In this document: positions 44,572 to 52,710 of the stretch, piece after piece | Layout of the letters: every line of letters begins with the position of its first letter | Numbering within the stretch: the stretch's first letter is position 1 | Assembly (NCBI RefSeq): GCF_025263265.1 | Contig: NZ_CP079869.1 | Location: 1,116,001-1,180,000, forward strand | Direction: 5' to 3' | DNA from: Mycobacterium sp. SMC-4 | Lineage (GTDB): Bacteria; Actinomycetota; Actinomycetes; Mycobacteriales; Mycobacteriaceae | DNA length: 64,000 nt | Made by a program: the position numbers and the translations under genes | Notes under the pieces: model-generated | Seen by the model: the letters and a program-made list of their open reading frames with translations, nothing else | Told to the model about the DNA's origin: nothing | Database searches by the model: none

Positions 44572-46974
44572 CTATTCGTCGCCGGGGACTGGCAGCAGTG
44601 TCGTTGCTGGCGATGATCCGGAGTCCGAACCCGAACTGGTACCCGTTCGGTCCTTCTTCGGGAACAGGTCGGAGAGTCGCGGAAGAACTGGCTTCTGCAC
44701 CGGAGGTGCAGCGGGCGGCTCCTGCATCGCGGGCGGCGGCGCGGGGGCCGGTGCTTCGATGACCGGTGGTGGGGGAGGTGCGGGTGCTTCGACCACGACC
44801 GGTGGTGGGGGAGGTGCGGGTGCCTCGACCACCACCGGTGGGGGTGCGGGAGCGGGTGCTTCGATGACCGGTGGTGGGGGAGGTGCGGGTGCTTCGACGA
44901 CGACCGGTGGTGGGGGAGGAGCAGGTGCTTCGACACGCGGTGCCGGAGCCGGCCTCTGCGTATCAGGCGTCGGCCGCTCGACCTGGCTTACCTCGGGCGC
45001 CTCGATATCGGGTTGCGGAGCCTCGACCTCAGCTTTCGGATCGGTTGCGGGAGGGGCCTGCTCGGGGACCGAGCCTCGGTCGTTTCCGGTGCCCGGCTTT
45101 TGCTCCTGAACCTTGATTCCGGGTTTCACGCCGGGCCCAGGGACAGCTTCAGTCGGGGAGTCCGACGTCGTGTCCGGTGTCTTGACGACCGGTGGGGCAG
45201 TTCCCTGAATGCCGGGAAGGGTGTCGACGGTGCTCTGAGGAACGATCTCTCCGAGCGACGGGACAATCGGCAAGGTGCTGGAGGGTTTCACATTCGATGA
45301 AGACAGTTCCGATGGGGTGACGAGTTTGGCATCCACCGGAAGCACTGCCGCAGCATTCGATCTGGTCTCGTTGGTCGCGAACAACTCGGATGGAATCGCG
45401 GAGGTGTCGACTCCCGTGATCCCCGCCTCTTTACTTGTCTCGAACAGCACCCCTTTGTCCTTTGGGACGAGGACGACCGGGCCGATGTCGGTCAGGCTGA
45501 TGGGGCGCTCTCCGCTGGCAGGACCCCGAGTTGAGGTCGCTTTCTTCTGGTCGCGTAGAACCTGCATATAGTTCCAGAAGGCAGTATGGCGGTCGCTAAT
45601 GGTTTGCTGCATGTCGTTGATATTGGCGACCAGCTGGAGCACCTGGCACGGCGACCACTGCCCGAGATTCGCGACCAGCCGCGCTACAGAGTCAGACACT
45701 GGCGAGACTGCGGCGGGCGCTGCCCCAAGGGGCATACCGGGTGCGGGCATCGGAATGATGGCGCTGGCCTTCTGAATCGGCTCGACACCGACCGTCCCAT
45801 CCTTGTACAGCTGGATCAGCTCGCCGGAAGATCCCTGGTTGCCTCCCGGCCCCCGCAACTGGGGTTCAAGAACACGGGCGTCAGGGTCGGTTCCCGGTGG
45901 AGGCAGGTGCTCGACAACTGTCCACGCGGGACCGTCCGGTATGACCCCCTGTCCTGGCGCGGGCGGGAAGTACTTGCCGGCCACGCTCTCCTCGTAGGCC
46001 CTCGCCACTTGCCGGTCGACATCGGGACGGATGTTGATCGCGACACTGACCGCCAACGCGGCGAAACCGATGACCACCAGGGCGACCAACGAACTGCCCA
46101 CCAACAACGCCTTAGACTGGCCAGCAGCAGGGCCGGTCTCCTCCTCCTCGTCGATGTGGTAGGCGGTTGGGGAGATGGAACTCAGCGGGTCCAGCGGTGT
46201 CTGCAATGGCAGGTCGCTTCCATCCCACGCTGCCGCTGAATCGTCGACTTCGGAATAAGCGAGATGCTGGGCCTGTGGACCCAGCATCGTGCCGGTGGCC
46301 GCGAACGTATCGGTCGCAGCGGTCGCGTTCGGACGGCCCTGGGTGACGAGTCCTGCCAGAGCGGTGCCGCGAGCGACACCGAACTCAGGGTGTTCAGCGA
46401 AGGTCAGGGGGACCGGAGACGCCGCGCTGAGTTGCGTGGTCGCGGCAGCATCTAGGGCCGAGCCGAGGACGATGACACTGGTGGCGCCACCTGGTTCCTC
46501 GCTGAAGCGTCGCAGCAACGAGTGGAACGCAGCGCCAGGGTCTCCGTCGGTGACCGGCTCGATGGCGATGACCGACGTCGTATCGGCGGCTGCGTCGACG
46601 ATCGTCAACGCAGCCGTGTCGTCGTCACTGGAGAGCGTGGCCACCGTGCTATCACCGACCAGCGATTGGGCCAGGGCCGTCATCGCGTCGTTGCGCTGGA
46701 TCACCAGGACATCGGTGAGGCCCCAATCTGACAGCTTGCTTGCCAGCTCAGCAGCACGGATGCGGTCCGGGTCGCAGATTGTGGTGCCGACCAGGCGGTG
46801 GCCCTGCTGGGCGAGCACGTCACTTGTCGCGGTCACCGTGGTAACCAGCGTCGCGACGGGCGTCTGCTGGAGGCTCAGCTCGGATTGATCAACGACGCTG
46901 TGTGGAGGCGCTGCGTCGAGCAGCGAGAGCCGCGCGCGCTCCCCCTCGATCGACACACCAAGTGAGACGTCCAT
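44572..46974 (-). CDS. DUF7159-like N-terminal domain, TM, and Pro-rich repeat tail (800 aa)
   Basis: ATG 46974 follows AGGGGAGG. Residues 1-225 look like the mycobacterial DUF7159 domain, whose start resembles an ASKHA (actin-like) fold: MDVSLGVSIEGERARLSLLD, TTICDPDRIRAAELASKL, AALTIVDAAADTTSV. A TM follows at about 292-315, then an external region with LQLVANINDMQQTISDRHTAFWNYMQ. The tail has six repeats of the EAPAPPPPPVVV type and ends DLFPKKDRTGTSSG. The internal part could sense or hold a nucleotide and the tail could span the cell wall; both are inferences. It is the first gene of the converging arm of the locus. Confidence 0.75.
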   Translation of the reverse strand: MDVSLGVSIEGERARLSLLDAAPPHSVVDQSELSLQQTPVATLVTTVTATSDVLAQQGHRLVGTTICDPDRIRAAELASKLSDWGLTDVLVIQRNDAMTALAQSLVGDSTVATLSSDDDTAALTIVDAAADTTSVIAIEPVTDGDPGAAFHSLLRRFSEEPGGATSVIVLGSALDAAATTQLSAASPVPLTFAEHPEFGVARGTALAGLVTQGRPNATAATDTFAATGTMLGPQAQHLAYSEVDDSAAAWDGSDLPLQTPLDPLSSISPTAYHIDEEEETGPAAGQSKALLVGSSLVALVVIGFAALAVSVAINIRPDVDRQVARAYEESVAGKYFPPAPGQGVIPDGPAWTVVEHLPPPGTDPDARVLEPQLRGPGGNQGSSGELIQLYKDGTVGVEPIQKASAIIPMPAPGMPLGAAPAAVSPVSDSVARLVANLGQWSPCQVLQLVANINDMQQTISDRHTAFWNYMQVLRDQKKATSTRGPASGERPISLTDIGPVVLVPKDKGVLFETSKEAGITGVDTSAIPSELFATNETRSNAAAVLPVDAKLVTPSELSSSNVKPSSTLPIVPSLGEIVPQSTVDTLPGIQGTAPPVVKTPDTTSDSPTEAVPGPGVKPGIKVQEQKPGTGNDRGSVPEQAPPATDPKAEVEAPQPDIEAPEVSQVERPTPDTQRPAPAPRVEAPAPPPPPVVVEAPAPPPPPVIEAPAPAPPPVVVEAPAPPPPPVVVEAPAPPPPPVIEAPAPAPPPAMQEPPAAPPVQKPVLPRLSDLFPKKDRTGTSSGSDSGSSPATTLLPVPGDE
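44745..44940. repeat. In-frame tandem repeats coding a Pro-rich tail
   Basis: Six copies of a unit coding EAPAPPPPPV-like peptides (about 30-36 bp each, alternating VVVEAPAP and VIEAPAP forms) lie inside the gene at 44572-46974. Copies are nearly identical in DNA, so the number probably varies between strains. Confidence 0.85.
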
Positions 46975-47380
46975 TTGTCACAACCTCCCCTGTACGCGTC
47001 GCTGTGGCACGCCAGACCAGTCTGCGACGCACGCTTACTCTAAGCGACCTTGCCGGCGCGGTATGGGCAAACCCCAATCCGCGACGCCAGACAATCGTCA
47101 CATTGCCAGGGTCTCGGCGGGTATCGTCCGTTCGGGCGACGCCGATGGTGCGAACTTCCTATGAGTGCGGCAAATTCCAACCACTGATGAAATCATGCTC
47201 ACCTGGTGTTTTCTCACTGTCTGGCTGCCGCTCCTGCCAGCGTCCGCGCCTGCGGTCGGCGTCGTGCCTTCCAGTCCTTTCACATTCCTCGATGTTGCGA
47301 CGAGACCTCAACGCCGCCAGCGCTGTTAGCAGCCACTCGGGAATACGGACTACATCGAAAACACCTAAACTCCCGACTTT
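46975..47380. other. Divergent promoter region
   Basis: This 406-bp stretch separates the start of the DUF7159-like gene from a plus-strand lipoprotein. No gene is supported. It should hold the promoter of the minus-strand arm of the secretion/TerY-P locus. Confidence 0.4.
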
Positions 47381-47830
47381 ATGGACAGACTTGACTACGA
47401 GAAAGCCCTGAACGTGAGGCGAACTCTGGCCGTCGGCGCGGCGGCATCGCTATTAGCGTTGACCGGATGCTCGAACGCAGATTCACCGAATACCCCACCG
47501 GCGCCACGCACCGACGATGAGAAAATCTCGGTGCTGTGGTCGGAGTTTCGGCAGGCGAATCTGGATCGTGACACCACCATGTTCCTGAGGCTGACCTGCC
47601 CAAACGTGCGCTCTGAGATCCACCCTGAGAAGTGGTTCGACGATTTCGCGGAGATGAAGGAGGACCAACTCCCCGGACCCGACGACGCCCTCTCCGAACC
47701 ATTCGACGCACCCGACGGCGGCAAGGACGCGCCCAACGCCAGCCAGTGGCGCCGGATTGTGTTCCTCGATAAGGGTGGACACATTCGCGTCGCGAAGATC
47801 GACGACGACTGGTACGTCTGCGAGACATAA
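47381..47830 (+). CDS. Small lipoprotein of unknown function
   Basis: The signal peptide RRTLAVGAAASLLALTGC carries the lipobox LTGC. A GTG at 47414 (with GAGAAAG upstream) would give a shorter, more typical signal than ATG 47381. The ~110-aa mature part (EKISVLWSEFRQANLDRDTTMFLRLTCPNVRSE..., DDDWYVCET, two Cys) resembles NTF2-like/DUF4878-type lumazine-like folds, in which a hydrophobic cup ends in W-x-V-C. This assignment is tentative. Confidence 0.7.
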   Translation: MDRLDYEKALNVRRTLAVGAAASLLALTGCSNADSPNTPPAPRTDDEKISVLWSEFRQANLDRDTTMFLRLTCPNVRSEIHPEKWFDDFAEMKEDQLPGPDDALSEPFDAPDGGKDAPNASQWRRIVFLDKGGHIRVAKIDDDWYVCET

Positions 47831-48034
47831 CCATCGCAGACAGACCGCCCGGATTACGCGCCCGACGATGGTTCTAGGTCAACCCCGCTCTGAGGCTAGA
47901 CGTTATTGGCACTGGTAGAGGCGGTCGGGGATTAACTGAAAAGCGATGCTCAGAAGGGGATCTCACCGTGGCGCCTCTTATAGTCCAGCGATTCTTGTGC
48001 AACAGCCGCAGGCCCGAACTCGCGATGGCCATTT

Positions 48035-49336
48035 CTAGTACAGCAGGTAGGGTGCCCTGCTCTCGAGAAACGCAGAGGCCTGACGGTCCCAGTCTTGGAG
48101 GAGTGCCGGCAACCGGTCCGCATCGATCGCGAGGCGCACCTTGTCCGATCCGGTCAACAGGTCGATTGATGGGCCCCACACGAAATCGTCTGGATGCTGC
48201 TTACGGATGGCGTCAATGAGTAGGAGTGCTGTCCGGACTGGCCGGTACGCCTGGCGGTCGGTGACGATCAGCTCGATGCCCGGAATGGTTTGTCCGGGAA
48301 ACTTGAGTGCGGTGTCCGAGACGGACAGGGTGCGGGGTTCGAATCGGATGCCGGGAAGGCGCATCGCATTCATGGCCTCGACGACGCGTGGCGCATCCAG
48401 CCACGAGGCGCCCACCTGTTCGAAGGGGCGATCGGTGCCCCGGCCCTCAGCGATGTTGGTTCCTTCGAAGTAGACCGTGCCTGGGTAGTTAGTCACCGCG
48501 GCCAGCGACCGGAGATTGGGCGACGGGTTCACCCAAGGCAAGCCGGTGTCATCGAACCATTGCGCGCGCAACCACCCTTCGGCACGTGCGACGATCAAAT
48601 CTGCGCCGATACCGTGCTGCTCATTGAACAGCGTGGCCAGTTCACCGACCGTCATGCCGTGTCGCGCCGGGATCGGGTACATACCGACGAAAGAGGCGAA
48701 CGCCGGCTCAAGCAGAGCACCCTCCACGATCTCACCACCGATCGGATTCGGTCGGTCGAGCACCACGAAGGGAATCCCTTGGCGCGCTGCGGCTTGCATT
48801 GACAGCGCCATAGTCGAGACGTAGGTCCATGTACGTCCGCCAACTTCCTGTAGGTCGTAGACCAGTGCGTCCACGTCTTTGAGCATTTCCGATGTGGGTC
48901 CCCGATCCTCGCTCAGGTAGAGAGAGTGGATCGGCACGCCGGTCTTGTCGTCGACATCGTCGGCGACGGTGACACCTGCCTCGATGTCGCCCCGGATGCC
49001 ATGCTCGGGCGCCAGCAAAGCCACGAGTTGCAGGTCGTCATGCCCCGCGATCAGATCAATGTCTGGCGTGCGCATCCTGTCGATTCCCGTGTGGTTGGTG
49101 ATGAGACCGATGCGCTTACCGCGCAACGCCGGCGGCAGATCGCGGAGGAAGATCTCGATACCGGGCCGAACGTGCCCGACTGCGGGCATTGCCGTCGTGG
49201 TGAGAGTCCGTATTGGCGGTGAAGTGTTCGACGGCGAGAAAGACGCCGGTGGCTGTGCGCAGGACGCAAGCAACGTGGATGCTGCCAGCGCACTGAGCAT
49301 CGACCTAAATCGGTAAAGTGGCAGCAGCATTCGCAT
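48035..49336 (-). CDS. namZ: Exo-beta-N-acetylmuramidase NamZ (DUF1343), lipoprotein
   Basis: The signal LSALAASTLLASC gives a lipoprotein. The 433-aa chain carries the DUF1343 hallmarks: GKRIGLITNHTGID, LLAPEHGIRGD, TGVPIHSLY, DVDALVYDLQEVGGRTWTY, VVLDRPNPIGG, ARHGMTVGELA, FEGTNIAEGRGTDRPFEQVGA and FVWGPSIDLLTGSDKVR. In Bacillus this family removes terminal MurNAc from glycan ends, working with NagZ and an amidase. Both partner activities are represented in this window (57027-59075 and 1386-2210). It stands alone as a transcription unit. Confidence 0.92.
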   Translation of the reverse strand: MRMLLPLYRFRSMLSALAASTLLASCAQPPASFSPSNTSPPIRTLTTTAMPAVGHVRPGIEIFLRDLPPALRGKRIGLITNHTGIDRMRTPDIDLIAGHDDLQLVALLAPEHGIRGDIEAGVTVADDVDDKTGVPIHSLYLSEDRGPTSEMLKDVDALVYDLQEVGGRTWTYVSTMALSMQAAARQGIPFVVLDRPNPIGGEIVEGALLEPAFASFVGMYPIPARHGMTVGELATLFNEQHGIGADLIVARAEGWLRAQWFDDTGLPWVNPSPNLRSLAAVTNYPGTVYFEGTNIAEGRGTDRPFEQVGASWLDAPRVVEAMNAMRLPGIRFEPRTLSVSDTALKFPGQTIPGIELIVTDRQAYRPVRTALLLIDAIRKQHPDDFVWGPSIDLLTGSDKVRLAIDADRLPALLQDWDRQASAFLESRAPYLLY

Positions 49337-49715
49337 ACCGTATCTTTGTTCGGCGCAGACAGGACGTAAACCGATTCCCAGCCTGTACAGGGCTGGGGTG
49401 CTATGCGACCGGGTGTCGCGGTAGTGTGACCGCGCGCAATTGTCGAAAGCGTTGTCGCGTTGAATAACTAGGACTCTGATTCAACCTTCAGCGTTCTGTG
49501 GGCCCCGCCTCATCGACCCATACGACCGGTGTCGGTCGAACGGGTGATTTTTCCGTATCGACGTGCTCCGACGGCCGGCAAAAGGGGCGCGCGGTGCCGG
49601 TTCCCGACAGCGACGACCGGGTTCGTGTCAAAATCGCGGTTCGCAGTGTCACAAGGACAGTGCGAGGCGGTCGTTGGACCGTGTCGGTCGGGAAGAGCAT
49701 TGCGAAGGCGAATCG
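49337..49715. other. Intergenic, no gene seen
   Basis: The region is divergent between namZ and the PQQ-propeller gene. The plus-strand frame runs open from 49563, but codons before 49716 have no domain content. It probably holds the two promoters. Confidence 0.4.
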
Positions 49716-52208
49716 ATGTCAGGTGCGAATTTCAACCCGCCACCAGGCTGGCCGATCCCGCGGGGATGGACTCCACCACCGGAATGGGAGCCGGATCCGT
49801 CATGGCCGTCCGCGCCGGCGGGATGGCAGTTCTGGATCGACGAACCTCTACTTGCTCCGGACGAAGAGGCGTGGCCCACACACGGTGAGAGTGCCCCCGA
49901 AGTAGTTGGCCCGCCCCACCTGTCGGCGCGCCGGCGCAAACTCGCGCTGGTTGCCGTTGCGGTGACGCTGGCGGTGGCGTTGACGGCGGGGACAGTCGTA
50001 GCGGTGTCGTGGTGGAGAGAGTCACCAGAGTCGGTGGCCCGTCCGCTGGGGATGCTGCCGGGGACGTATCCCACCTCGCCCCAGTTCGCCTGGATGGTCG
50101 CCGCAGAGGAGCTCACCTCGGGCCCGGACCCCGGTATCACCAGCCCCGTCTACGGGGCGGCGTACTACGCCTCGGTTGGCGCGGTCGTGGCCGGCGATCA
50201 CGTGATCGTGCACGCGGTTCCGCAGCGTCAGTCGCCAGAAAACGCTCAGATGGTTGCGATCGGTCTGGACGACGGGCAGGTGGCGTGGACACGACCTTCG
50301 AATGGGGCCGATGGGTGCGCGCGCGACCTTGTTCGCGACCTGCTGCCGTGCCGCAGCGCAGCGAAGTACGGCGCCACCAGCGCAGTAGATTTCATCGACA
50401 TCGACACCGGCTCTACGCGGTCGAGTGCGTCGGTGCCGTTCTACCTCAACATGCTCGCCACGGACGGCGAGGACCTGTACACGGCGGGGTTCCGCGAGTC
50501 CGAGGGATTGGTGGTAGCCAAGGGGTCGGTGGAGAATCCGACGGCCGACTGGCAAGTCAGCATCCCCGGCGAAGCGTGCGAGGGGTACGGCGGAGGCGAC
50601 CTCTATGCCTTGCAGGTGCGTGATGGAATCGTGTCCGGCATGCAGGGCGGGGGAGCCGACATCGCACTCCGCGCCTCCGATGGCACCCCGATCTTCGATT
50701 CAGCAGTGTCGAATGTTTCGGCTTTCGACGGGCCGGTTGTCGTCGCGCAGCGGTGCGTCGCCGGGAGCGGATCAGACGACTGGCCGATCGAGGTCGTCGA
50801 CGGCGAGGGCGCATTGCTGTTCACCCCCGACGCCCACATCCGGCGACACCTCTTGGACGTGGGCGCCGGCGCGCCGACCACCCTGGTCACGATCGACGGC
50901 GAAGGGATCGACGCCACAACAGGCGAGATTCTTTGGCGGAACCGGGACTGGCCAAGCGGGTGGGGCACCTCGTCGGTGGTCGTGGGTGACACTCTGGTCT
51001 ATCAGGGTGGTCGGACTGACTTCCTTCAAGCCGACGACATCGTCACCGGTGACAGCACGTGGGGTGCTTCGCCGGCTGCGCTCGGTGAGCAGCTGGTGAC
51101 CGACGGCCGCAACCTGATCTCCCGGCTGCACAGCGATATCCAGGCGCGTTCTCTGGCAGACGGAAAGGAGCTGTGGTCGATACCGATACCGGGGATCGGT
51201 GACAATGAAACCGTCGAGCTCCAGGCAACTGACCATGGCCTACTGCTCGTCACCGGTCAGAAATTGGGATTGCTGCGTCCCACCGGTCCGTCCGCGCCGG
51301 TCCCCGGCCGCGGGGCAAGCCACGACATCGAGGACAGCACCGGCGGCACCACGCTGGTGACAAAGTGCGGCACTCCCCCGAGATTCGAACCGCAGGAGAT
51401 CGTCACCGAAACCGGGGCGCTTGTTATCGACATGAAGATTGTTGCCAATTGCCCCGGCGGCGACGTCTTGTCCTCGCCACGAACCTCGGTGTCAGTAGCC
51501 GCCGGAGACGGCCAGAATGTGGCATCCGGGACGTTCGACCTCTCGACGGCGCCGATCGTCATCGCTCCCAGTGGTTCCGGTGAGGAACCGTCGGCGCTTC
51601 ATCGATTCAGGTTTCCGGTGGGGACTTTCTGGCGGTTGCCGGTGTCGGTCGACGAAGTGCCCGACGCGGATTCCCCCCAGAGGGGCAGGGTTGATCTCGA
51701 TGCGAAGACGCTCCGCGTCGAATGCCAGACAGACGGGTCTGGCGTGGCATCAGAGCAGGCTGGCTCCGGAGCTGAATCGTCTACCGCGGCGGGTCCCGCC
51801 GATCCTCAACGCGGTGACGACGAATCGGCCAGCCTCGATGCGCTGCGTGCCCTCGCCAACGCCGACCGCCCATTCGTGACGCGGCAGCTGGCCGATCGTT
51901 GGGTGCCGCAGCTCAGCTCGAAACGGCCGGGTTTGGTGGCCGACGGGATCGTCTGGAACAACGCTGAGACCTTGCGGGAACACCTCGACCTGAGACTGAG
52001 GTATCCCGAAGTACGGCTACTGTGGTCCGGCGATTGGCCTGTATTCTCGGCGCCGGATTTCTGGGTGACGATTGCCGGAGTGACATTCGCCGACCCCGGC
52101 GGCGCCCTGGCATGGTGTCGCGATCATGGGTTCGACCGCGACCACTGCTATGCCAAACTCGTCAGCACGACCCATCCGGTCGAAGGCAGCACGGCCTTCA
52201 ACAATTGA
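49716..52208 (+). CDS. Membrane-anchored PQQ-like beta-propeller protein with two C-terminal modules
   Basis: ATG 49716 gives 830 aa. The cytoplasmic head is Trp/Pro-rich (PPPGWPIPRGWTPPPEW, then PDPSWPSAPAGWQFW), a motif also ending the protein at 61612-62193. A TM follows (LALVAVAVTLAVALTAGTVVAV). Then come ~380 aa of PQQ-type propeller repeats (AIGLDDGQVAWTRP, GIDATTGEILWRN, ARSLADGKELWSIP). Two further modules (about 585-680 with CGTPPRFEPQ...VANCPGG, and about 710-825 with WVPQLSSKR, VRLLWSGDW and ALAWCRDH) are homologous to the external part of kinase K4, which lies 500 bp downstream. It may present or compete for the same ligand as K4. Confidence 0.85.
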   Translation: MSGANFNPPPGWPIPRGWTPPPEWEPDPSWPSAPAGWQFWIDEPLLAPDEEAWPTHGESAPEVVGPPHLSARRRKLALVAVAVTLAVALTAGTVVAVSWWRESPESVARPLGMLPGTYPTSPQFAWMVAAEELTSGPDPGITSPVYGAAYYASVGAVVAGDHVIVHAVPQRQSPENAQMVAIGLDDGQVAWTRPSNGADGCARDLVRDLLPCRSAAKYGATSAVDFIDIDTGSTRSSASVPFYLNMLATDGEDLYTAGFRESEGLVVAKGSVENPTADWQVSIPGEACEGYGGGDLYALQVRDGIVSGMQGGGADIALRASDGTPIFDSAVSNVSAFDGPVVVAQRCVAGSGSDDWPIEVVDGEGALLFTPDAHIRRHLLDVGAGAPTTLVTIDGEGIDATTGEILWRNRDWPSGWGTSSVVVGDTLVYQGGRTDFLQADDIVTGDSTWGASPAALGEQLVTDGRNLISRLHSDIQARSLADGKELWSIPIPGIGDNETVELQATDHGLLLVTGQKLGLLRPTGPSAPVPGRGASHDIEDSTGGTTLVTKCGTPPRFEPQEIVTETGALVIDMKIVANCPGGDVLSSPRTSVSVAAGDGQNVASGTFDLSTAPIVIAPSGSGEEPSALHRFRFPVGTFWRLPVSVDEVPDADSPQRGRVDLDAKTLRVECQTDGSGVASEQAGSGAESSTAAGPADPQRGDDESASLDALRALANADRPFVTRQLADRWVPQLSSKRPGLVADGIVWNNAETLREHLDLRLRYPEVRLLWSGDWPVFSAPDFWVTIAGVTFADPGGALAWCRDHGFDRDHCYAKLVSTTHPVEGSTAFNN

Positions 52209-52710
52209 CGGCTGTCGGCCGAGCAGAGGATAGTTCTCCTGTCGGCCCGCCCGGTAACGTGCAGGGTGGCCTCAACTGAGCGCGGCAAAATTGTAGGGGC
52301 GCCGCGTAATGATCGATCTGCGGGGGACCATCGATGAGAACCGCTCCCATGTCGTCCGAAGCGGCGGTTGCGCTGTCGACAGCGGCTGCGCCGACCGTTG
52401 CATTGCCGATGGCTGAGGTACCTCATAGCGCCGACGTAAAGCTGCCGCTCCGGCTTTCTGCCTATGGGACCGGAACCGCGACCTCCAGGCGTCGACCATG
52501 CGCCGTAGCTATCTGCCGTCTAGCAGCAATTCAGGTCCTTGCTGGCGGCAATGTTCCTGTCGTCGAGAGGATCTTGATGGTTATCGCCGCGCGGGCGTGC
52601 TCACCGATCGGGAGTCGGCCCGGGATGGTCTTCGGTCATGTCGCTCTCGCAGGTAACGGTGGAGCGGGTCCGTTGCGGCACGGTCTCCGTGACGAGGCGG
52701 AGTGACTTCA
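52209..52710. other. Region upstream of K4 with a doubtful ORF
   Basis: A 123-codon plus-strand frame (52334-52705, MRTAPMSSEAAVALSTAAAP) follows a GGGGGA-like site and stops just before K4. Its low-complexity content and lack of a domain make it doubtful, and it may only be the leader of the kinase transcript. The K4 ribosome site GAGGCGGAG lies at 52693-52701. Confidence 0.35.

Noticed and set aside
44745..44940. Regular ~33-bp repeats resembling a CRISPR array
   Set aside because: They are in-frame Pro-rich codons without unique spacers, inside a clear gene.
32649..46974. A classical ESX-1 to ESX-5 locus
   Set aside because: EccB, EccD, EccE, mycosin, PE and PPE genes are all missing and the ATPase has an FHA head.
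52334..52705. 123-codon ORF before K4
   Set aside because: Low-complexity product with no domain; it probably reflects the open leader of the kinase transcript.
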